Shown: positions 1-13,068, counted from the stretch's first letter. The stretch is 64,000 nucleotides of DNA from Argentina anserina (GCF_933775445.1 NC_065874.1:14465001-14529000); one strand, 5' to 3'. Notes: generated by a model from the sequence alone, not told the origin. Numbers and translations: made by a program.

Positions 1-1205
1 TCAAAGAACCGATCAAATAAACACAGAATTGATATTGATAGCTTCCAGAAAAACGCAAAATTAGAGTGTTTTCTGTTTTATATATATGATTATGGTACTC
101 ATGCATAACCGGTAGGCGGTAGCCTATCAATCTGTTATTTGAAAATAATCAAGCACTAAATAACGTACTTACGACACTAATGACTAATTGGTAACCCTCT
201 GGAGTTTTACAAGATCTTTCCAGCAATCCATCTAGAGTTGGGCTCAACACTTCGTTTCATATAGGCCTGGGCTCTAGTATGAATACTTTAGTATCATGTT
301 AAACACTATCACGTTAAATGGTTGAGTTGATGAAGCCTAGACTAAATTCTAAATAAACAAGCTAGCCATAAGGTTTTTAAAGTTGATGTCTAAAGTTCTC
401 AACTGTTATACTCGGGCTGAGGTGCTGAGCAATACTTTGTGTAGTCTTATTCATTATCTAACTTCTCAGTACCAAAGAACGTGTGCTTGTTATTATATAT
501 CTCAAATATAAAAAGTTCAAAGATGTCAATACACAATATATGGATCTCGATCGATATATTGATCGATCTTAACTATACATGTCTTTGATCTTATACATAT
601 TGTTACGACACTATCATTGTAAAAATATATATGGTCCTCCACGGTCTTTTGTTGTTTGATCCTGTCATCTTTTCTTTTAATCTTATTTGAAAATATTGAA
701 CAAACTGTAACATGCATGAAAAGATGCTCTCTTCTAATCCTTTGTTAAAACATTCGATCATTTCCATCAAATTGTACGTAATGATTGACGCAATTGCAGC
801 CCCATGAAAAACATTGGTTCAAGAACAGCCCAGGAATTATTTTGTGATGATATTCTGGCATCAAACGTTAACTCATTGAAGTGTCCAAAAATGAAGGGTC
901 TACACACGTATAAGGACTCATTCATTTGTTTCCGACAAAGAAACATATGAAAAGAAGTTTTATCGGGAATATATGGCCCTGGAGTACGTCTCCTGGACGT
1001 TACTGGACGTTACTGTACGTTAAAGACCAAGAGCCCTCTGTATATATTAACATGTACCGACGACTGTATACGTATATTCAGAATTTCAACTTTAGCCAAT
1101 AGTCGGTGGACTCAAAAACTTTGCAGCAACGTTTGAGGCTTTGAGCAGCAAAATTGAAGAACAGTACGTAGCTATTCCCAGATCTGGTAACTTCTGACTA
1201 ATCTA
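1..1205. other. Intergenic sequence, no gene seen
   Basis: AT-rich sequence with no open frame of convincing composition on either strand and no recognisable domain. A short local reiteration of TGGACGTTAC lies near 994-1020. I see nothing else that can be named. Confidence 0.5.
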
Positions 1206-1218
1206 TCGAGAGAAATTC

Positions 1219-1348
1219 TAGTATACATCAATGTATGTTATACATTTCACATCTGACGGTTAATATTGTTTTGTAAATGGAATTAAAAAAATCAGTTGTT
1301 AACCGCTTGATGTGAGATGTATAACATACCTTTATGTATAATAAACTA
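1219..1348. mobile_element. Short MITE-like inverted repeat
   Basis: About 130 bp whose two ends are near-complementary over roughly 45 bp: the left arm holds ATGTATGTTATACAT and the right arm ATGTATAACATACC, with CACATC/GATGTG continuing inward. This is the layout of a miniature inverted-repeat element. No clear target-site duplication could be fixed, so the superfamily is open and the ends are approximate. Confidence 0.5.
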
Positions 1349-2372
1349 ACCTCATGGTTTGTCTTAATGATCGATTATTCTCCTTTTGACATAGTGATTT
1401 TTTTTAGAGCATATGCATGCGCGCATCAGGGGAGGAGAACAATTAAGCTTAATGCATGAAGGAGGGGATGGAACTAAACTCTGTCGACCGGTATGGATCG
1501 ATCTCGATCTATGACCGCTCATCACACTTCAATAGCCAGGCTAGGTAGGGTTTTATTTGGTTGGAGTTTCTCCACAAGCAGCCGTAGTTTTCTTATAACC
1601 ATCAACCATGCATTGCTTAGCTTAGGGCACTGAAGATTGTACACCAACGCACGTACAGCATATAAATTTATTTGCTGAAGTTGCATGTTTAATTTAGGAT
1701 GAAAATAAGTTAAACTTACCTTCTAATTAGTCCATTGAGGGTTCTAAGCAGGTTTTTTTTTTCAAACTATCCGCCACCAAATTAATCTCCCAAACGACGA
1801 GTGTTCACTACTAGCTATTGGAGCAATGTGTACGGACTCATTGGGGACGAAGTTGATTCCGTTCCCATATGACATTAATGGGGACGGTCATGATTGTTCC
1901 GTTCCAATTTTAGATGTTGTGACGGTGACCGTCTCCGCTTAAACGTTATATATATGCATCGTGAATAATAACAAGAAAGTTAAGGAACAAAGCGGAGGAA
2001 CCCACAACATCTGTCCCCATATAATACACTTTGTAATATTATTGGGCTCCTCTTTTCCCCAAAGAAAGAAAAGAGTCAAACACCAGACTTTGTAATATTA
2101 TAACACTAGACTTATGTCCGTCCCCATATAGCTCTAATTTTTAAAAAAATTGATATAGGTTTTCATTAGGGGGGCAAGAGCCCAGAAACACAGCCAACCA
2201 ACAAGGTAGCTTTATTCATCCGATTTGCGGCAGCAATGACTCCTATGAGCGCAAATACGATCAATTAGTCGAGTTGTCCACCCCCCTTATTCCTCCGATT
2301 TGCAGATTTCTGAAGAATTCGATAGGTAAGTTCTTACTTTAGAAAATTCAATTTGATTAAATTTAGAAGTTG

Positions 2373-2481
<109 letters not shown>

Positions 2482-3660
2482 ATATGGGCGTAAAGCTGTG
2501 ATAAGTTTTAGTTTCTTTGGTTTGTTTAAATTTATATTCATTTCGATTATGTGCGTTTGTTTTGAGTTTTCTCACTTGTTGTGGGGATTTTGTATCCTCG
2601 TTGATTATTGTTGTGGCAAGTTTCTGGATGAGTTTTTAACGGTTTATGAATGTTCCATGTTTACATATTTTAGTGAATGTTGCATTAGTGGATTTTCTTT
2701 TCATCATAAATTGATTACTGCTTGTAGGCTTAGAAATTGTTTGGAGTTGATCAAATTTAGTGCCTTTTAGGATTTTGATTTGATATTTTGCTACTGTATT
2801 GCTAAGCTCTACCACTACTTGGCACAAGAATATATTTCATTTTTCTTCTAAAACATAATACAATTTTTGATTTTCTGAAACCTGAGGATAGACCAATAAC
2901 AATAAAAACTATGCCTTCAATCTATGTTGTTGACAAGTATGTATGTGCTATATCATAGACTTCTTTTAACCTTCAGGACTATTATTAGTGAATCAAGTTA
3001 GTATTTTATATTCATCCATGTTTTTCAGTTTTTCTATTTCATGTTCAACTTGTTTCTTACAGTATTGGGCTGGTAATAATCAAAGCTTATGTCTGACTAA
3101 ACTTGTTTTCCACTTTGTTTGATGAATAAATGAGAATTTTCATTAGTTTCCCCTGCTTAGTTTGTAATATATATATATATATATATATACACTTTAATGA
3201 AGTAATAGACTTGTAAAACATGTCTGAACCAATTTTCCAGCATGATGGAGAGCTGCACTTTATTACTAAGCATATCAGTATCAGGTTTTGCATAAGTACA
3301 TATTCAACCTATGCAGCAACTAAGTGTTGAAAACTAACTTTATTCAAATGACAAGTATCAAATGATGAACCTAATGACTGATTGACTGAATCCATATTCA
3401 TTATTACATAGTACTAAACAATTCATACAAATGTATCACACGTTCACATACATAATTTCATTAATGACCATAATGTGCAAATAATCACAACCATGTTGTA
3501 GAGCCTACAGTTGGGTAGTGGCCAAGTTCAGAAGTCTTGTTCTAAGAGAACCTTAAACTTAGCTATTTGTGACATGTAGGTAGGTACTGATGGAAATATT
3601 AGATACCATAACTTTAATTCATGATGCATCACATTTTTTAAAATTAAATTATCACATGTT

Positions 3661-3783
3661 CTGGTATGGTAAGGTAAGAGGAAACAATAAACTCACTTTA
3701 AAGCTAGTATGGTAATGTAAGAGGAAACAATAAGCTTGCTTTAAATTTGGTATGGTAATGTAAGAGGAAGCAATAAGCTTGGA
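3661..3783 (+). repeat. Three tandem copies of a ~47-bp unit
   Basis: Three consecutive units share TGGTATGGTAATGTAAGAGG and an AAACAATAA(A/G)CT(C/T) tail. They lie inside the CACTA element, upstream of its coding remains, and may be a subterminal repeat block or a local duplication. Confidence 0.8.
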
Positions 3784-3983
3784 ACTAAATCAGTTGATGA
3801 AAGGTGCTTCATTGTTCTATTGAAGGAGTTCTTAGGTGCCAATGTTTGACTTGGATGTCAGAATCTGCATTTTGAAATTGTATAATTTTACATTGAACAT
3901 ATTGGTGTTTTCAAATATACCAATTTGGAGCAGAAAATTCATCCATACAATTTATTTTGGTATGGTTTTGCATGCCTCTCCTC

Positions 3984-4511
3984 ATGGATAAAGAGTGGGT
4001 ATTTCTTGATCGTAGAAGTGATGAATATATGACTGGATTACATGCATTTATCAACAACTCCTTATCAGTTGCTAGTTTTGAGGGTAAAATTAAATCTCCT
4101 CGTACAAAATGTTACAATTGTGGCTGGAGATCACCGAAAGATGTGGAAGATCATCTTAAAGTGGATGGCATGTGGCCAGAGTATGTTCATTCACGCTGGA
4201 AGTGGCATGGCGAGGCATTGCCAATGACTAATGTGGGAGACCCTCATCTAGGGGGTGCTGATATAACGGCTATGTTCCACGATGCGTTTGGCATGCATGG
4301 TCCTAATAATGATGACAATTTTGTAGAGGAAGATGCAGCTCCTCAGAACTTCACCCCTGATGCCGCAAATTTCTATCGTTTGATTGAAGAAGGTCAAGTT
4401 GAATTGTACCCGGGCTGTGGGAAATCGAAACTGGATTTCATTTTGCAGTTGTATCAACTCAAATCTCAAAATTGGTGGACTGAAGTGTCTTTCACAGGTC
4501 AGTGGCCCTAG
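3984..4511 (+). pseudogene. CACTA transposase N-terminal remnant (Transpos_assoc domain)
   Basis: The likely start is ATG 3984 (MDKEWVFLDRRSDEY), which is where the plant transposase-associated domain normally starts; an ATG four codons upstream is also in frame. The domain is present through KWHGE, including the CYNCGW motif and the HLKVDGMWPEY block. After an acidic linker comes FYRLIEEGQVELYPGC, which in complete CACTA transposases leads into the TNP2 catalytic region. Here the frame stops soon after SFT, so the catalytic part is absent. The simplest reading is an internal deletion joining this segment to the downstream ORF. No activity is expected. Confidence 0.8.
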
Positions 4512-5113
4512 TAGTGAGGAAGCTAAACACAAAAAGGTATGCTTCAAGTTTTGTTGATGATAACTCTTTACGTGATTCATTCATGTGTTTCTAATGAGAT
4601 TTATAATTCTTTTAGGATAAATTTAAACATCTTGAAGATGAAGCTCGAAGGGAAGGTCGCGAGGTCACTCATGAGGTTTGGGATGAACTATTTAATGATG
4701 TCATGGGCCCTGAGACGCGTAATAGAATTCGAGGATACGGTTGTGGTGTCAAATGGATTGATGTTCCAGGTTTTGTTACACAAAGACATGGGCTGAAACA
4801 TCAGATTAGAGCCTTGCATGAGGCCCTAGAAGCAGAACGGGCTGCTAATGAACAAAGGGAAGCAGCTTCGGCCCTTAAATTAAGACAATATGTTGAGAGG
4901 GAAGAGGGCATGCGAGCTGATCTTGGAGCGGTAAGCTCCAAATTGGATGCATTGCAAACACATGTCAGTGCTAATCAGTTGACTGAAATCTTGGCTGCAT
5001 CCGGGATAACATCAATGGACTCCTTAGATCTGAACCGTCTCCTCAATTTCATAAAGAAGTCGGTCAATCATGAAGCAAACTACGAGTCAGGTGATCAGAT
5101 GGCCATGAGGTAA
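4500..5113 (+). pseudogene. CACTA second ORF remnant (Transposase_24-like, coiled coil)
   Basis: Two pieces join in frame. A short exon ends SSEEAKHKK before GTATGC (donor about 4537). After TTTTAG, a second exon (about 4616-5113) starts DKFKHLEDEARREGRE and contains WDELFNDVMGPETRNRIRG. This wording is typical of the C-terminal protein of plant CACTA elements annotated as Transposase_24. A coiled coil follows (HQIRALHEALEAERAANEQ onward), then a Leu-rich tail ending in TAA at 5113. It lies just downstream of the Transpos_assoc remnant on the same strand inside the same element. It may once have been an exon of the same transcript. Confidence 0.72.
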
Positions 5114-6038
5114 ATGTTAGAACTTCAAACCTTCTAACCTTTTGGATATATTAACAAGTTAGTGGCTTAAGTATATGTATGTAGCAGTTATATAACTACT
5201 TTTGAATCCAACTTAGTTATGTAGGATTTTTTGATAGAAGCAAATATCATTTTATCCAATCAATGTGGCTTAGAATGAAATTTGCTTTTGTTGTATGGAA
5301 CTTGTGATGGTAGCTAGCCTTGATGTTCTAGGTTTAAGATGTATGTAACTTGTAGTCTACTAGAACTCCTGACATTGTTTATATATGTATATGAATGAAT
5401 CCAATTTAGTTAGAAACTTATGAATGTTTTGGCTCTTTTTTCCCCAATTCTGCAGGTGCTTTCATATATTTCTTAGCAGTATTGCTTCAGTTCCAATTTG
5501 TGTGTATTTGACAACGTATTTTTCATTTTGTAACCAATAATTTAATTATATGATGCTTTTAAGGGTAAATTTAATACATATCAAAATTACCATGTAACAA
5601 ATTTTGTTACCATATAGGTAAAATCATGATACTTTTTATTCAAAACCAGAATAGTAAAAACATTTCATTTCCAATGCATTTTTTTTCCTGATTTGATACA
5701 AATTGGGGGCGGATGGAGAAAGAAAATGAAGATTCAATATGGGGACGGACCAAACGTTTGTAGTCAATTAACAATGCATTATTATAGTATATAAACATTG
5801 GACCTATTCACAGTCAGAAGGTAAACACAACGTGTGAGGACTTCTGGTTATGTAATTATGGAGGGACAAACAGCTTATTCCGTCCCCAAAATATACCCAA
5901 ACCAAAATGGGGATGGTACAAATAGAGACGGACAAAATTTTCCTCCCCAATTATTAATAAGGACTGATTCCGTCCCCTATAACGTCAGTAGAGACGGAAT
6001 TATGTCCGTCCCCTCTGAACCAATAGCTAGTAGTGGTT

Positions 6039-6807
6039 GATCACCTGGTCAAGCATCAGGTGACGCTCAACATCCATCTAATCTGATCAAATAGTGGTCA
6101 AACAGTCAGATCAAACGGCTGTTGAGCTCTATCTAGTGCTCAACAGCTAACCAGGTTATCAGCAGCGCGCGAATGATATGCATGCACGAATAATTTTTAC
6201 TGCCTCAAAACTGAGCAAGAGATGTACAGGAAGTTTAATTAGCTAGCTGTCCTGTCTTATCGCCAGAGACCTTGAATAAATCAGAGACCTTCAGCATTAA
6301 AAAGTAGTCTAGCAAAAGATCGAGCTAGCATCGGGGAGGAGACAATTACGTACAAATTTGATATCATACTTCTTTTAATACTTGAGCTTCAGTCCAAGGA
6401 CACAGTACTCCATCCATTTTCTTGTTCCACCTTCCAAATGATTTATCTTTACATATATTTGCTCCAATAATCTAATCATGGGGGACATCACTAAAGAACT
6501 ATTCTGCGAGAATCGATCTGTATCCTTTTTTTTATCACCAAAATAAAATAGACTGATCGATGATAATTCTTCTATCCACAAGTACGTATTGAATTGAAAT
6601 TTATGGATAACAATCTATCAGGCTAGCTAGCTAGGTTCCAAAGTTTGGCACTGTGGCAGTTCATTATTTCTAGTTTGGAACTGTACTTGATACAGCATAT
6701 AATCGTGACCATGCTCCATCATGAAATAGTTCAGTTTCAACGTACATCATGGATTATAATGGTTTTAAATAACTACTATGCATAATGCATTTCCAGAGCA
6801 ATGAAGG

Positions 6808-6869
<62 letters not shown>

Positions 6870-7247
6870 GATTTTAGCTTCGATTTCCACTGTCTCCATC
6901 TAGAAACCACGCGGATTGTAAACCCCGCATGCCCAACCTAGCTAGCTATTACACATTTACACCATGAACACAAGTAAATGTGATACTAGTGATCGCTCAT
7001 GTATGAAAAGTTTAAGAGAAATTAACGTACGTACTGAAATTAGCTAGTAGACACCGATCGATGCTGCCGGGGCGCCGTGAGAATCCGGTCATCGCAGCAC
7101 TTTCTTGCGCCAGGGGGAAGCCAACTCACGCCACTGGCGTCAGAAAGCGGTGCCGTCAAGATGCACTAGGAAGAGCTTACTTGAGAAGAGCAAACTCTCC
7201 AACATATATGCATGTTAATTAAGTCAAGAAATAGCCTTTTCGTATCA
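6039..7247. other. Intergenic sequence with TA microsatellite
   Basis: No gene is supported. A pure TA dinucleotide run of about 57 bp lies at about 6811-6867. The remainder is AT-rich with scattered CTAGCTAG motifs. Confidence 0.6.
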
Positions 7248-7256
7248 AATATAATA

Positions 7257-8324
7257 GAGTTTTTTTCACCAACAGTCCCTCAACTCTGGTGTACCTACCA
7301 ATGTGATACCTCAACTCTTAATCGTACCAATGTGATACCCAGACTCTAGTATTGCTATCATTGAAGTACTTCCGTTAGTTTTTTTAAACTTTTCCGTTAT
7401 CCTTGTGACGTGGCAGGTACGTGAGGCCCACAAAGAGGGTTAAAAGACAAAATTAACCTCATCTGAGAGGAGCAATGTTTTTCCCGCCCTTTACCTTGAG
7501 AAAGACACCCAACAATTCCAATTTTGGCGCCAATTTTCCCTCTCTACTCCTTAATTTGTGTCTCTTATCTAAACTAAAGAACTACCGCCAACCAGTCGAC
7601 CACAATCTGATAAAACCTAGATCAATCTCATTTTCTATTTTTACCCTAGCACTTGTTAAACTAACAGAATAAATATATAAATTTATATGGAACATCTCAT
7701 TTCCACAATCTCATAAGAATATAAAAACACATAACTTAACGAAATTCAAATACATGTTTAAGTACCATTAGTTGCCACCTTTTATGTTGATCTGCCATGA
7801 TTTTTGCTTGTAAGAACTAATGGTACATGTAGTTGAATTTCGTTAAGTTATGTGTTTTTATATTCTTATGAGATTGTGGAAATGAGATGTTCCATATAAA
7901 TTTATATATTTATTCTGTTAGTTTAACAAGTGCTAGGGTAAAAATAGAAAATGAGATTGATCTAGGTTTTATCAGATTGTGGTCGACTGGTTGGCGGTAG
8001 TTCTTTAGTTTAGATAAGAGACACAAATTAAGGAGTAGAGAGAGAAAATTGGCGCCAAAATTGGAATTGTTGGGTGTCTTTCTCAAGGTAAAGGGCGGGA
8101 AAAACATTGCTCATCTCAGATGAGGTTAATTTTGTCTTTTAACCCTCTTTGTGGGCCTCACGTATCTGCCACGTCACCAAGATAACGGAAAAGTTTAAAA
8201 AAAATGACGGAAGTACTTCAATGATAGCAATACTAGAGTCTGGGTATCACATTGGTACGATTAAGAGTTAAGGTATCACATTGATAAGTACACCAGAATT
8301 GAGGGACTGTTGGTGAAAAAACTC
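7257..8324. mobile_element. Fold-back DNA element with ~500-bp arms (Mutator-type TSD)
   Basis: The left end GAGTTTTTTTCACCAACAG and the right end are inverted copies, and the symmetry continues inward for about 500 bp on each side to a loop near 7775-7820. The same 65-codon frame (starting MFFPPFTLRKTPNN) reads on + at 7475-7672 and on - at 7910-8107 with one residue changed, which shows how similar the arms still are. The element is flanked by a perfect 9-bp direct repeat AATATAATA (7248-7256 and 8325-8333). A 9-bp duplication with long inverted arms fits a Mutator-like fold-back element. It has no transposase. The mirrored frame has no family I recognise and I do not call it a gene. Confidence 0.9.
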
Positions 8325-8333
8325 AATATAATA

Positions 8334-9673
8334 TATCCCAACTTCTGGGTTAAACAATTGTAGGATAGTCAATTTGACAAAGACAGGAGCATGCATCTTA
8401 GATTGATTAGGCTTAATATTTTACATGATTACATGTGTTTTGGCTCACAAATCGAGATTAGGAACTTGGAATTAATCCTCCGGCCTCCGTGCCCATGTGG
8501 GTTGCACGAATGCCTTCGTCGCCTTGCCGAAATGGCAAATTGCAATTGTAGATTTGTCCACGGATGCCACGTGTGGTTGCTATGCCGTAGCCACGTGGTG
8601 AATCCCTCGGATACCCTTTTTGCTGCAGTAACCTAATGCATAAAAACTAGCTCTACAATTATTTCAGATCTAACAATTGTGTCCATCATGGAAGCCACAA
8701 AATCTAGCTTTGCTCTCTCTTTAGATGCACAGAGGAATCCTATACGGTTATGAGTTATGACCTTATGATATCTGAGGAAAAGTCTATAGTTATATTTATT
8801 TCGGCTTAGAATAGAGTAGTTTTAAACCAATGTGATCGGGTTGGTAACAACCTAAGTGCGAAGTTCATATATTAAATTCAAACTTCGCGGACGTTAATTT
8901 GAGTTGATATCTATATATTTAATGTTGTGAATTAACTAACATGAAACCAAAGCTTCTAAAAATGGGAGGAGTCTTGGACTCTGATCACGTGCTTTGTTAA
9001 AATCTAGCCGGTGATTGATTCATAGCGAACGACTTTGTGAAGAAATTCTACCAAGAGCTGTAAAATAAGTATTCATAGAGCAATTGTCACTGCTAGTAAA
9101 TTTTTCTAGTCACATTTCCTAGATAATTAACCACTTTTAAGCAATCTGAAATGCTAAACTGTAACTTGAAGACCATCTTCCTAATTAAGTGGCACAACTA
9201 GATTTTTTCGTTAGCACTTTCATTGCAAAAATGCTGAATTATTTTATTTTTCCCGGTCAACGATCGAATTCAAGTTCGATAAAAGACTTCTCTTGCTTCG
9301 CCGATCAAAGATGAAAGATGGTATATGAAATGGAAATGCCGGCGTCTACTTTCCCTACGAACGTGAATTGAAGAAGGATTTCATTATCATCATGTCCTAT
9401 CTTATTTAAAACAAATCTGTGATAGTCTGGGCATGAATCTAGCTACAACCTATACAAGAAGATGCATTAAATTTAAAAGAAATGTCACTCTATACTCGTG
9501 GGCGTGCATCAACGAGTTCTTCCTTTTATGTGGTCTTTGTTTTTTTTAGTTTTTATTTCTCTTCCGATTTTTTTTATACTCATTAGGGTGTTAATACCGT
9601 GGTTATTCTACGTACAGTAAGCTATTATTCAATTACTGTACTCGAAACCCAGTAAAAGAAGAAGAAAGAATTA
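8334..9673. other. Intergenic sequence, no gene seen
   Basis: AT-rich sequence with a small GC-richer patch near 8475-8600. The open frame over that patch has no recognisable domain and no plausible splice partners. Confidence 0.5.
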
Positions 9674-10439
9674 CTTCACAAGTTCACATTCACAACCACC
9701 TTTGGTGGTAGTCTTAATTTTAACCAAATTGTGCCCTCACTTCCTTCTCCATGTCATTATTTGTTTCATGTTTCAATAAGCAATCGCATCCCTCTATGAG
9801 TAGCATTGCTATATATATACAAAAGATTGTTTGCAAGACTCTTCGTATGCTTGCTTGGAAGAGCAAATCAGTTTTTGGTGGTAAGATTAGGGCTTTCCCA
9901 AAAAAATAAAAAACAATCAAATGTAGGTCGAAATAACACAATTAATATTTTCAAATTAAATCATTTTACATAGCGTTTATATGTCACCATTTTGACGTCA
10001 CTGGTGACCCAGAAACACATAACGAAGAGAAAAGAGATGTGGTAATAACTAATTAGTAGTAGTTTGAGCCATCAGCCATCCATGTTGTTCGTTTCCTACC
10101 ATTTTCTTTTTCAAACAGAAAATTATCCATATTGTTACTGCCCCCTTTTTTTAGTTTTCACCCTCAAACAATCCAAGCACATACGACATCGTATTGCACG
10201 AAACAAAACAGAGTAAAAGAAACATAAATAATAAACAAAAAAATCTAGATGAAGACGTTTTTCGTATATTTGTACAACTCTCTATATTTGTATACCTCGG
10301 CCTGTCTCTGTTCCTGATTCTCTCTCTCTAAAAAACTAGTACCCACAAGTCCACAACCCCCCGCCCCCCTTCTCTCTCTCCTATTCTTCCCCATTTCCCT
10401 CACAAACCCTTTTCTATTGAAATGTCAACATCATAAGAC
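9674..10439 (+). repeat. Upstream copy of a duplicated promoter/5' UTR region
   Basis: This roughly 766-bp block matches, in order, the sequence at 10630-11109 continued at 12453-12738. Shared landmarks are CACAACCACCTTTGGTGG near the start, TACGACATCGTATTGCACG in the middle, and CCCCATTTCCCTCACAAACC at the end. The second copy runs into the 5' UTR of the coiled-coil gene, so this block is a detached duplicate of that gene's promoter. It lacks the transposon found in the other copy and serves as the empty-site reference. Whether it starts transcripts cannot be told from sequence. Confidence 0.85.
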
Positions 10440-11109
10440 TAAGTAAAATGCAACTTTCTTTTTTAACTGTTATATAGTGAAACAACTATACATTCATATC
10501 TTCCAGTTTGGCAGGCAAGTACTCCTCACGGGTTTGGAACAATTTTGAATCGTTTTTAAGGTCCTCTAGAAAACTAACAGCCAAACGTTTAATCTGTACT
10601 CTCATATTTTAGATCAGAACCCCACCACAATTCACAAAGTTCACATTCACAACCACCTTTGGTGGTAGTCTTAATTTTAACCAAATTGTGCCCTCACTTC
10701 TTTCTCCATGACATTATTTGTTTCAAGTTTCAATAAGCAATCGCATCCCTCTTTGAGTAGCATTGCTATATATAAACAAAAGATTGTTTGCAAGACTGCT
10801 TCGTATGCTTGCTTGAGAAGAGCAAAGTAGTTTTTGGTGGTAAGATTAGGGCTTTCCCCTAAAAACATAAAAAAAAAACAAATCAAATGTGAGTGACTCA
10901 CGATCAAAATAACACAATTGATATCTTCAAACTAATCATTTTACATAGAATTTATATGACATCATTTGCCTAATTGACGTCACTAATGGTGTCGAGAAAC
11001 ACATACGAAGAGAAATGAGATGTGGTAAGTAGTATTTTGAGCCATCAGCCATCCATGTTCTTCTTTTCCTACCATTTTCTTTTTCAAATTGATATGATCT
11101 ATATTCTTA

Positions 11110-11959
11110 GGTCATCTCCAATCCAAAGGGCTATTTGTAGCTTGTGAGCTACATTGTGGCACACCAAATTGGTATCATTCATCAATTTGACATCAACCGT
11201 CTCAAATTCAAATAGGCTATTTGTATCCCTTTAATATTTTTTAATGTGTCATATACTTTTTAATTTATATACGATCATTTAATTGCAATTTTATTTTTAT
11301 AAATTATAAAATTAAATGTATTATGAAAAATTAAAATTACATGAAATTTAAATAATTAAAATTAAAATAATATTATAATGAACGATTACTTTTTATCTTA
11401 TTTTATAAAAATTAAAATTACATGACAACTTAACTAAATTTAAATTTCATAAATTATATTTAATAGTTAAGGAGTTATTACACTAAAAAATACAAGTTTT
11501 ATTTCAATTTAGTGTTGTAATATATTATTTGGGGATTCTATTTGCACCTCCCTTTTTGCTATTTGCATCTCTTTTAATTTTTGAATATTTTTTTCCTCCA
11601 TCTTACCCTTACCAGCAAAAAAACAACTCAATTCAAACTCGATTTAGTCGAATATACCGTTTAGGTGTCTTTTTTCTCCTAGGTGGTCTGACATTCCAGT
11701 GACTTTTCAATTTGAATCTATTTGTAGTTTCTCAAATTGAAGTAGTTAATCATGACTAAGGTCAGGGAATAAGGTTTTGGAAAGTTATTTTATATAATTG
11801 GGATCCAATTTCATTGATTTGGACGAGAGAGATTGATCACAGCTAATCAATCCCAACCATAAAAATTAGAGAGTCAGAGAGACCAAGGAGCTAGCTAAAT
11901 TCTTAAAATACCTAGGGTTTGAGTTCACAACTCAGATCGATATCCTAAACTATACAAAC

Positions 11960-11998
<39 letters not shown>

Positions 11999-12449
11999 AG
12001 AGAGCCAATTGCCCATACGCACGGCCGGCGGTAGAGTCGTGGAGGGAGGTGTACAGTGTAATAAAAACATGGGCAAAGTTGGAAATGTTGTGTAAATAAA
12101 TATTTCAAAGACGTATAAATAGCAAAAAAAGGGAGGTGCAAATAGATGACCCATATTATATCAATAAAGAAAAATATAATTTTTTTTTCAAATAATGAAA
12201 TATATATATGTCAACTAAACAATATTGTTATATATTTATGAAATTATTTATCAAAATAACAATATAAAATAATTTTGAGGTGAGATCCACGCGTGTTAAT
12301 GTGCTACAAATGTGTGCCAAAAATAACATAAAATGGTGTTTTTGGCCCTTTTAGACTATTTATACCACACTTTTAAGACATACTACCCCATAAATTAAAG
12401 ACGAAGTGTGCCACAGTTTTGTGGCACAACACGGGGGTTGGAGATGGCC
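11110..12449. mobile_element. PIF/Harbinger-like non-autonomous insertion
   Basis: The left end GGTCATCTCCAATCC and the right end (reverse complement GGCCATCTCCAACCC) form an imperfect terminal inverted repeat, and a subterminal TGTGGCACAC recurs at both ends. The flanks are TTA (11107-11109) and TTG (12450-12452). The uninterrupted sister copy of the promoter reads ...TTACTGCCCC at the same point (about 10136), so the duplicated target was TTA and the right copy has changed by one base. A TTA target fits PIF/Harbinger. No transposase frame is present, and the interior is very AT-rich. Confidence 0.82.
11531..12152. mobile_element. Nested Mutator-type MITE inside the PIF-like element
   Basis: The ends share the inverted block CTATTTGCACCTCCCTTTTT followed by GCTATTT, a terminal repeat of about 35 bp beginning GGG. 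Flanking 9-mers are ATATTATTT (11522-11530) and ATATTATAT (12153-12161), matching at 8 of 9 positions. Long terminal repeats with a 9-bp duplication indicate a Mutator-like MITE. It contains an imperfect GA microsatellite (about 11960-12004) and no credible gene. Confidence 0.78.
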
Positions 12450-13068
12450 TTGCCGCCCCCTTGTTTAGTTTTCACCCCAAACAATCCAAACAGATACGAC
12501 ATCGTATTGCACGAAACAAAACCGAGTAAAAAAAAACATAAAATCTAGATGAAGACGTCTTTCGTATATTTGTACAGCTCTATGTATTTGTAGGGCGAGG
12601 TATGTCTCTGGTCCTCATTTTCTCTCTCTGAAAAACTAGTGCCCACAACCTTCACTCTCTCTCTCTCTCTCAGCTCTGCTCTTCTTCCCCATTTCCCTCA
12701 CAAACCCTTTTCTCTTCTGAAATGTCAACATCATAGTCACTCTCTGGATCTCTGCTCAGCTGCTCTCTCGTCTCAACTGTCAAGTCAAGACTCGACGCCT
12801 CTTTGATTCGCTCGGCTCGCCGAGGTCAACCGTCGCGCGGTTCTCTTCCTCGTCGACCATCCTAACTCCTAAGGTGATTTGCTTCTCCGATATTAATCTC
12901 TAAATGTTCTCGAATTCTTGATTTCTGTCCATTTTAATTCAATCTCGGCTTCTATTTTGGGTTCACTTATTTGATAGACCCTTTATAATTCCAGAATCTA
13001 GGCCTTGAAGATTTCAGCTTGGACTACTTCTCTTTGGGTGCAGACTTGTCATTCCACCCCTAACTTCG

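Larger units (their letters stand above)
10630..12738 (+). promoter_or_regulatory. Gene-proximal promoter copy, interrupted by transposons
   Basis: Second copy of the 766-bp promoter block, directly upstream of the coiled-coil gene on +. It is split at 11109/12453 by a 1.34-kb insertion. The right-hand part (12453-12738) contains a CT-rich pyrimidine patch (about 12650-12675), typical of plant core promoters and 5' UTRs, so transcription probably starts near 12600-12660. A likely 5' UTR intron follows, 12874-12994, with AAG|GTGATT and TTCCAG|AA borders. Any control elements in the left half now lie 1.3 kb further from the start site than in the ancestral arrangement. Confidence 0.6.

Noticed and set aside
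7475..8107. A 65-codon protein present twice, once on each strand
   Set aside because: The duplication is explained by the inverted arms of the fold-back element. The frame has no recognisable family and no evidence of selection.
9720..10907. Two similar short minus-strand ORFs that looked like a small gene family
   Set aside because: They sit in the two copies of the duplicated promoter region, and frame and sequence drift between them.
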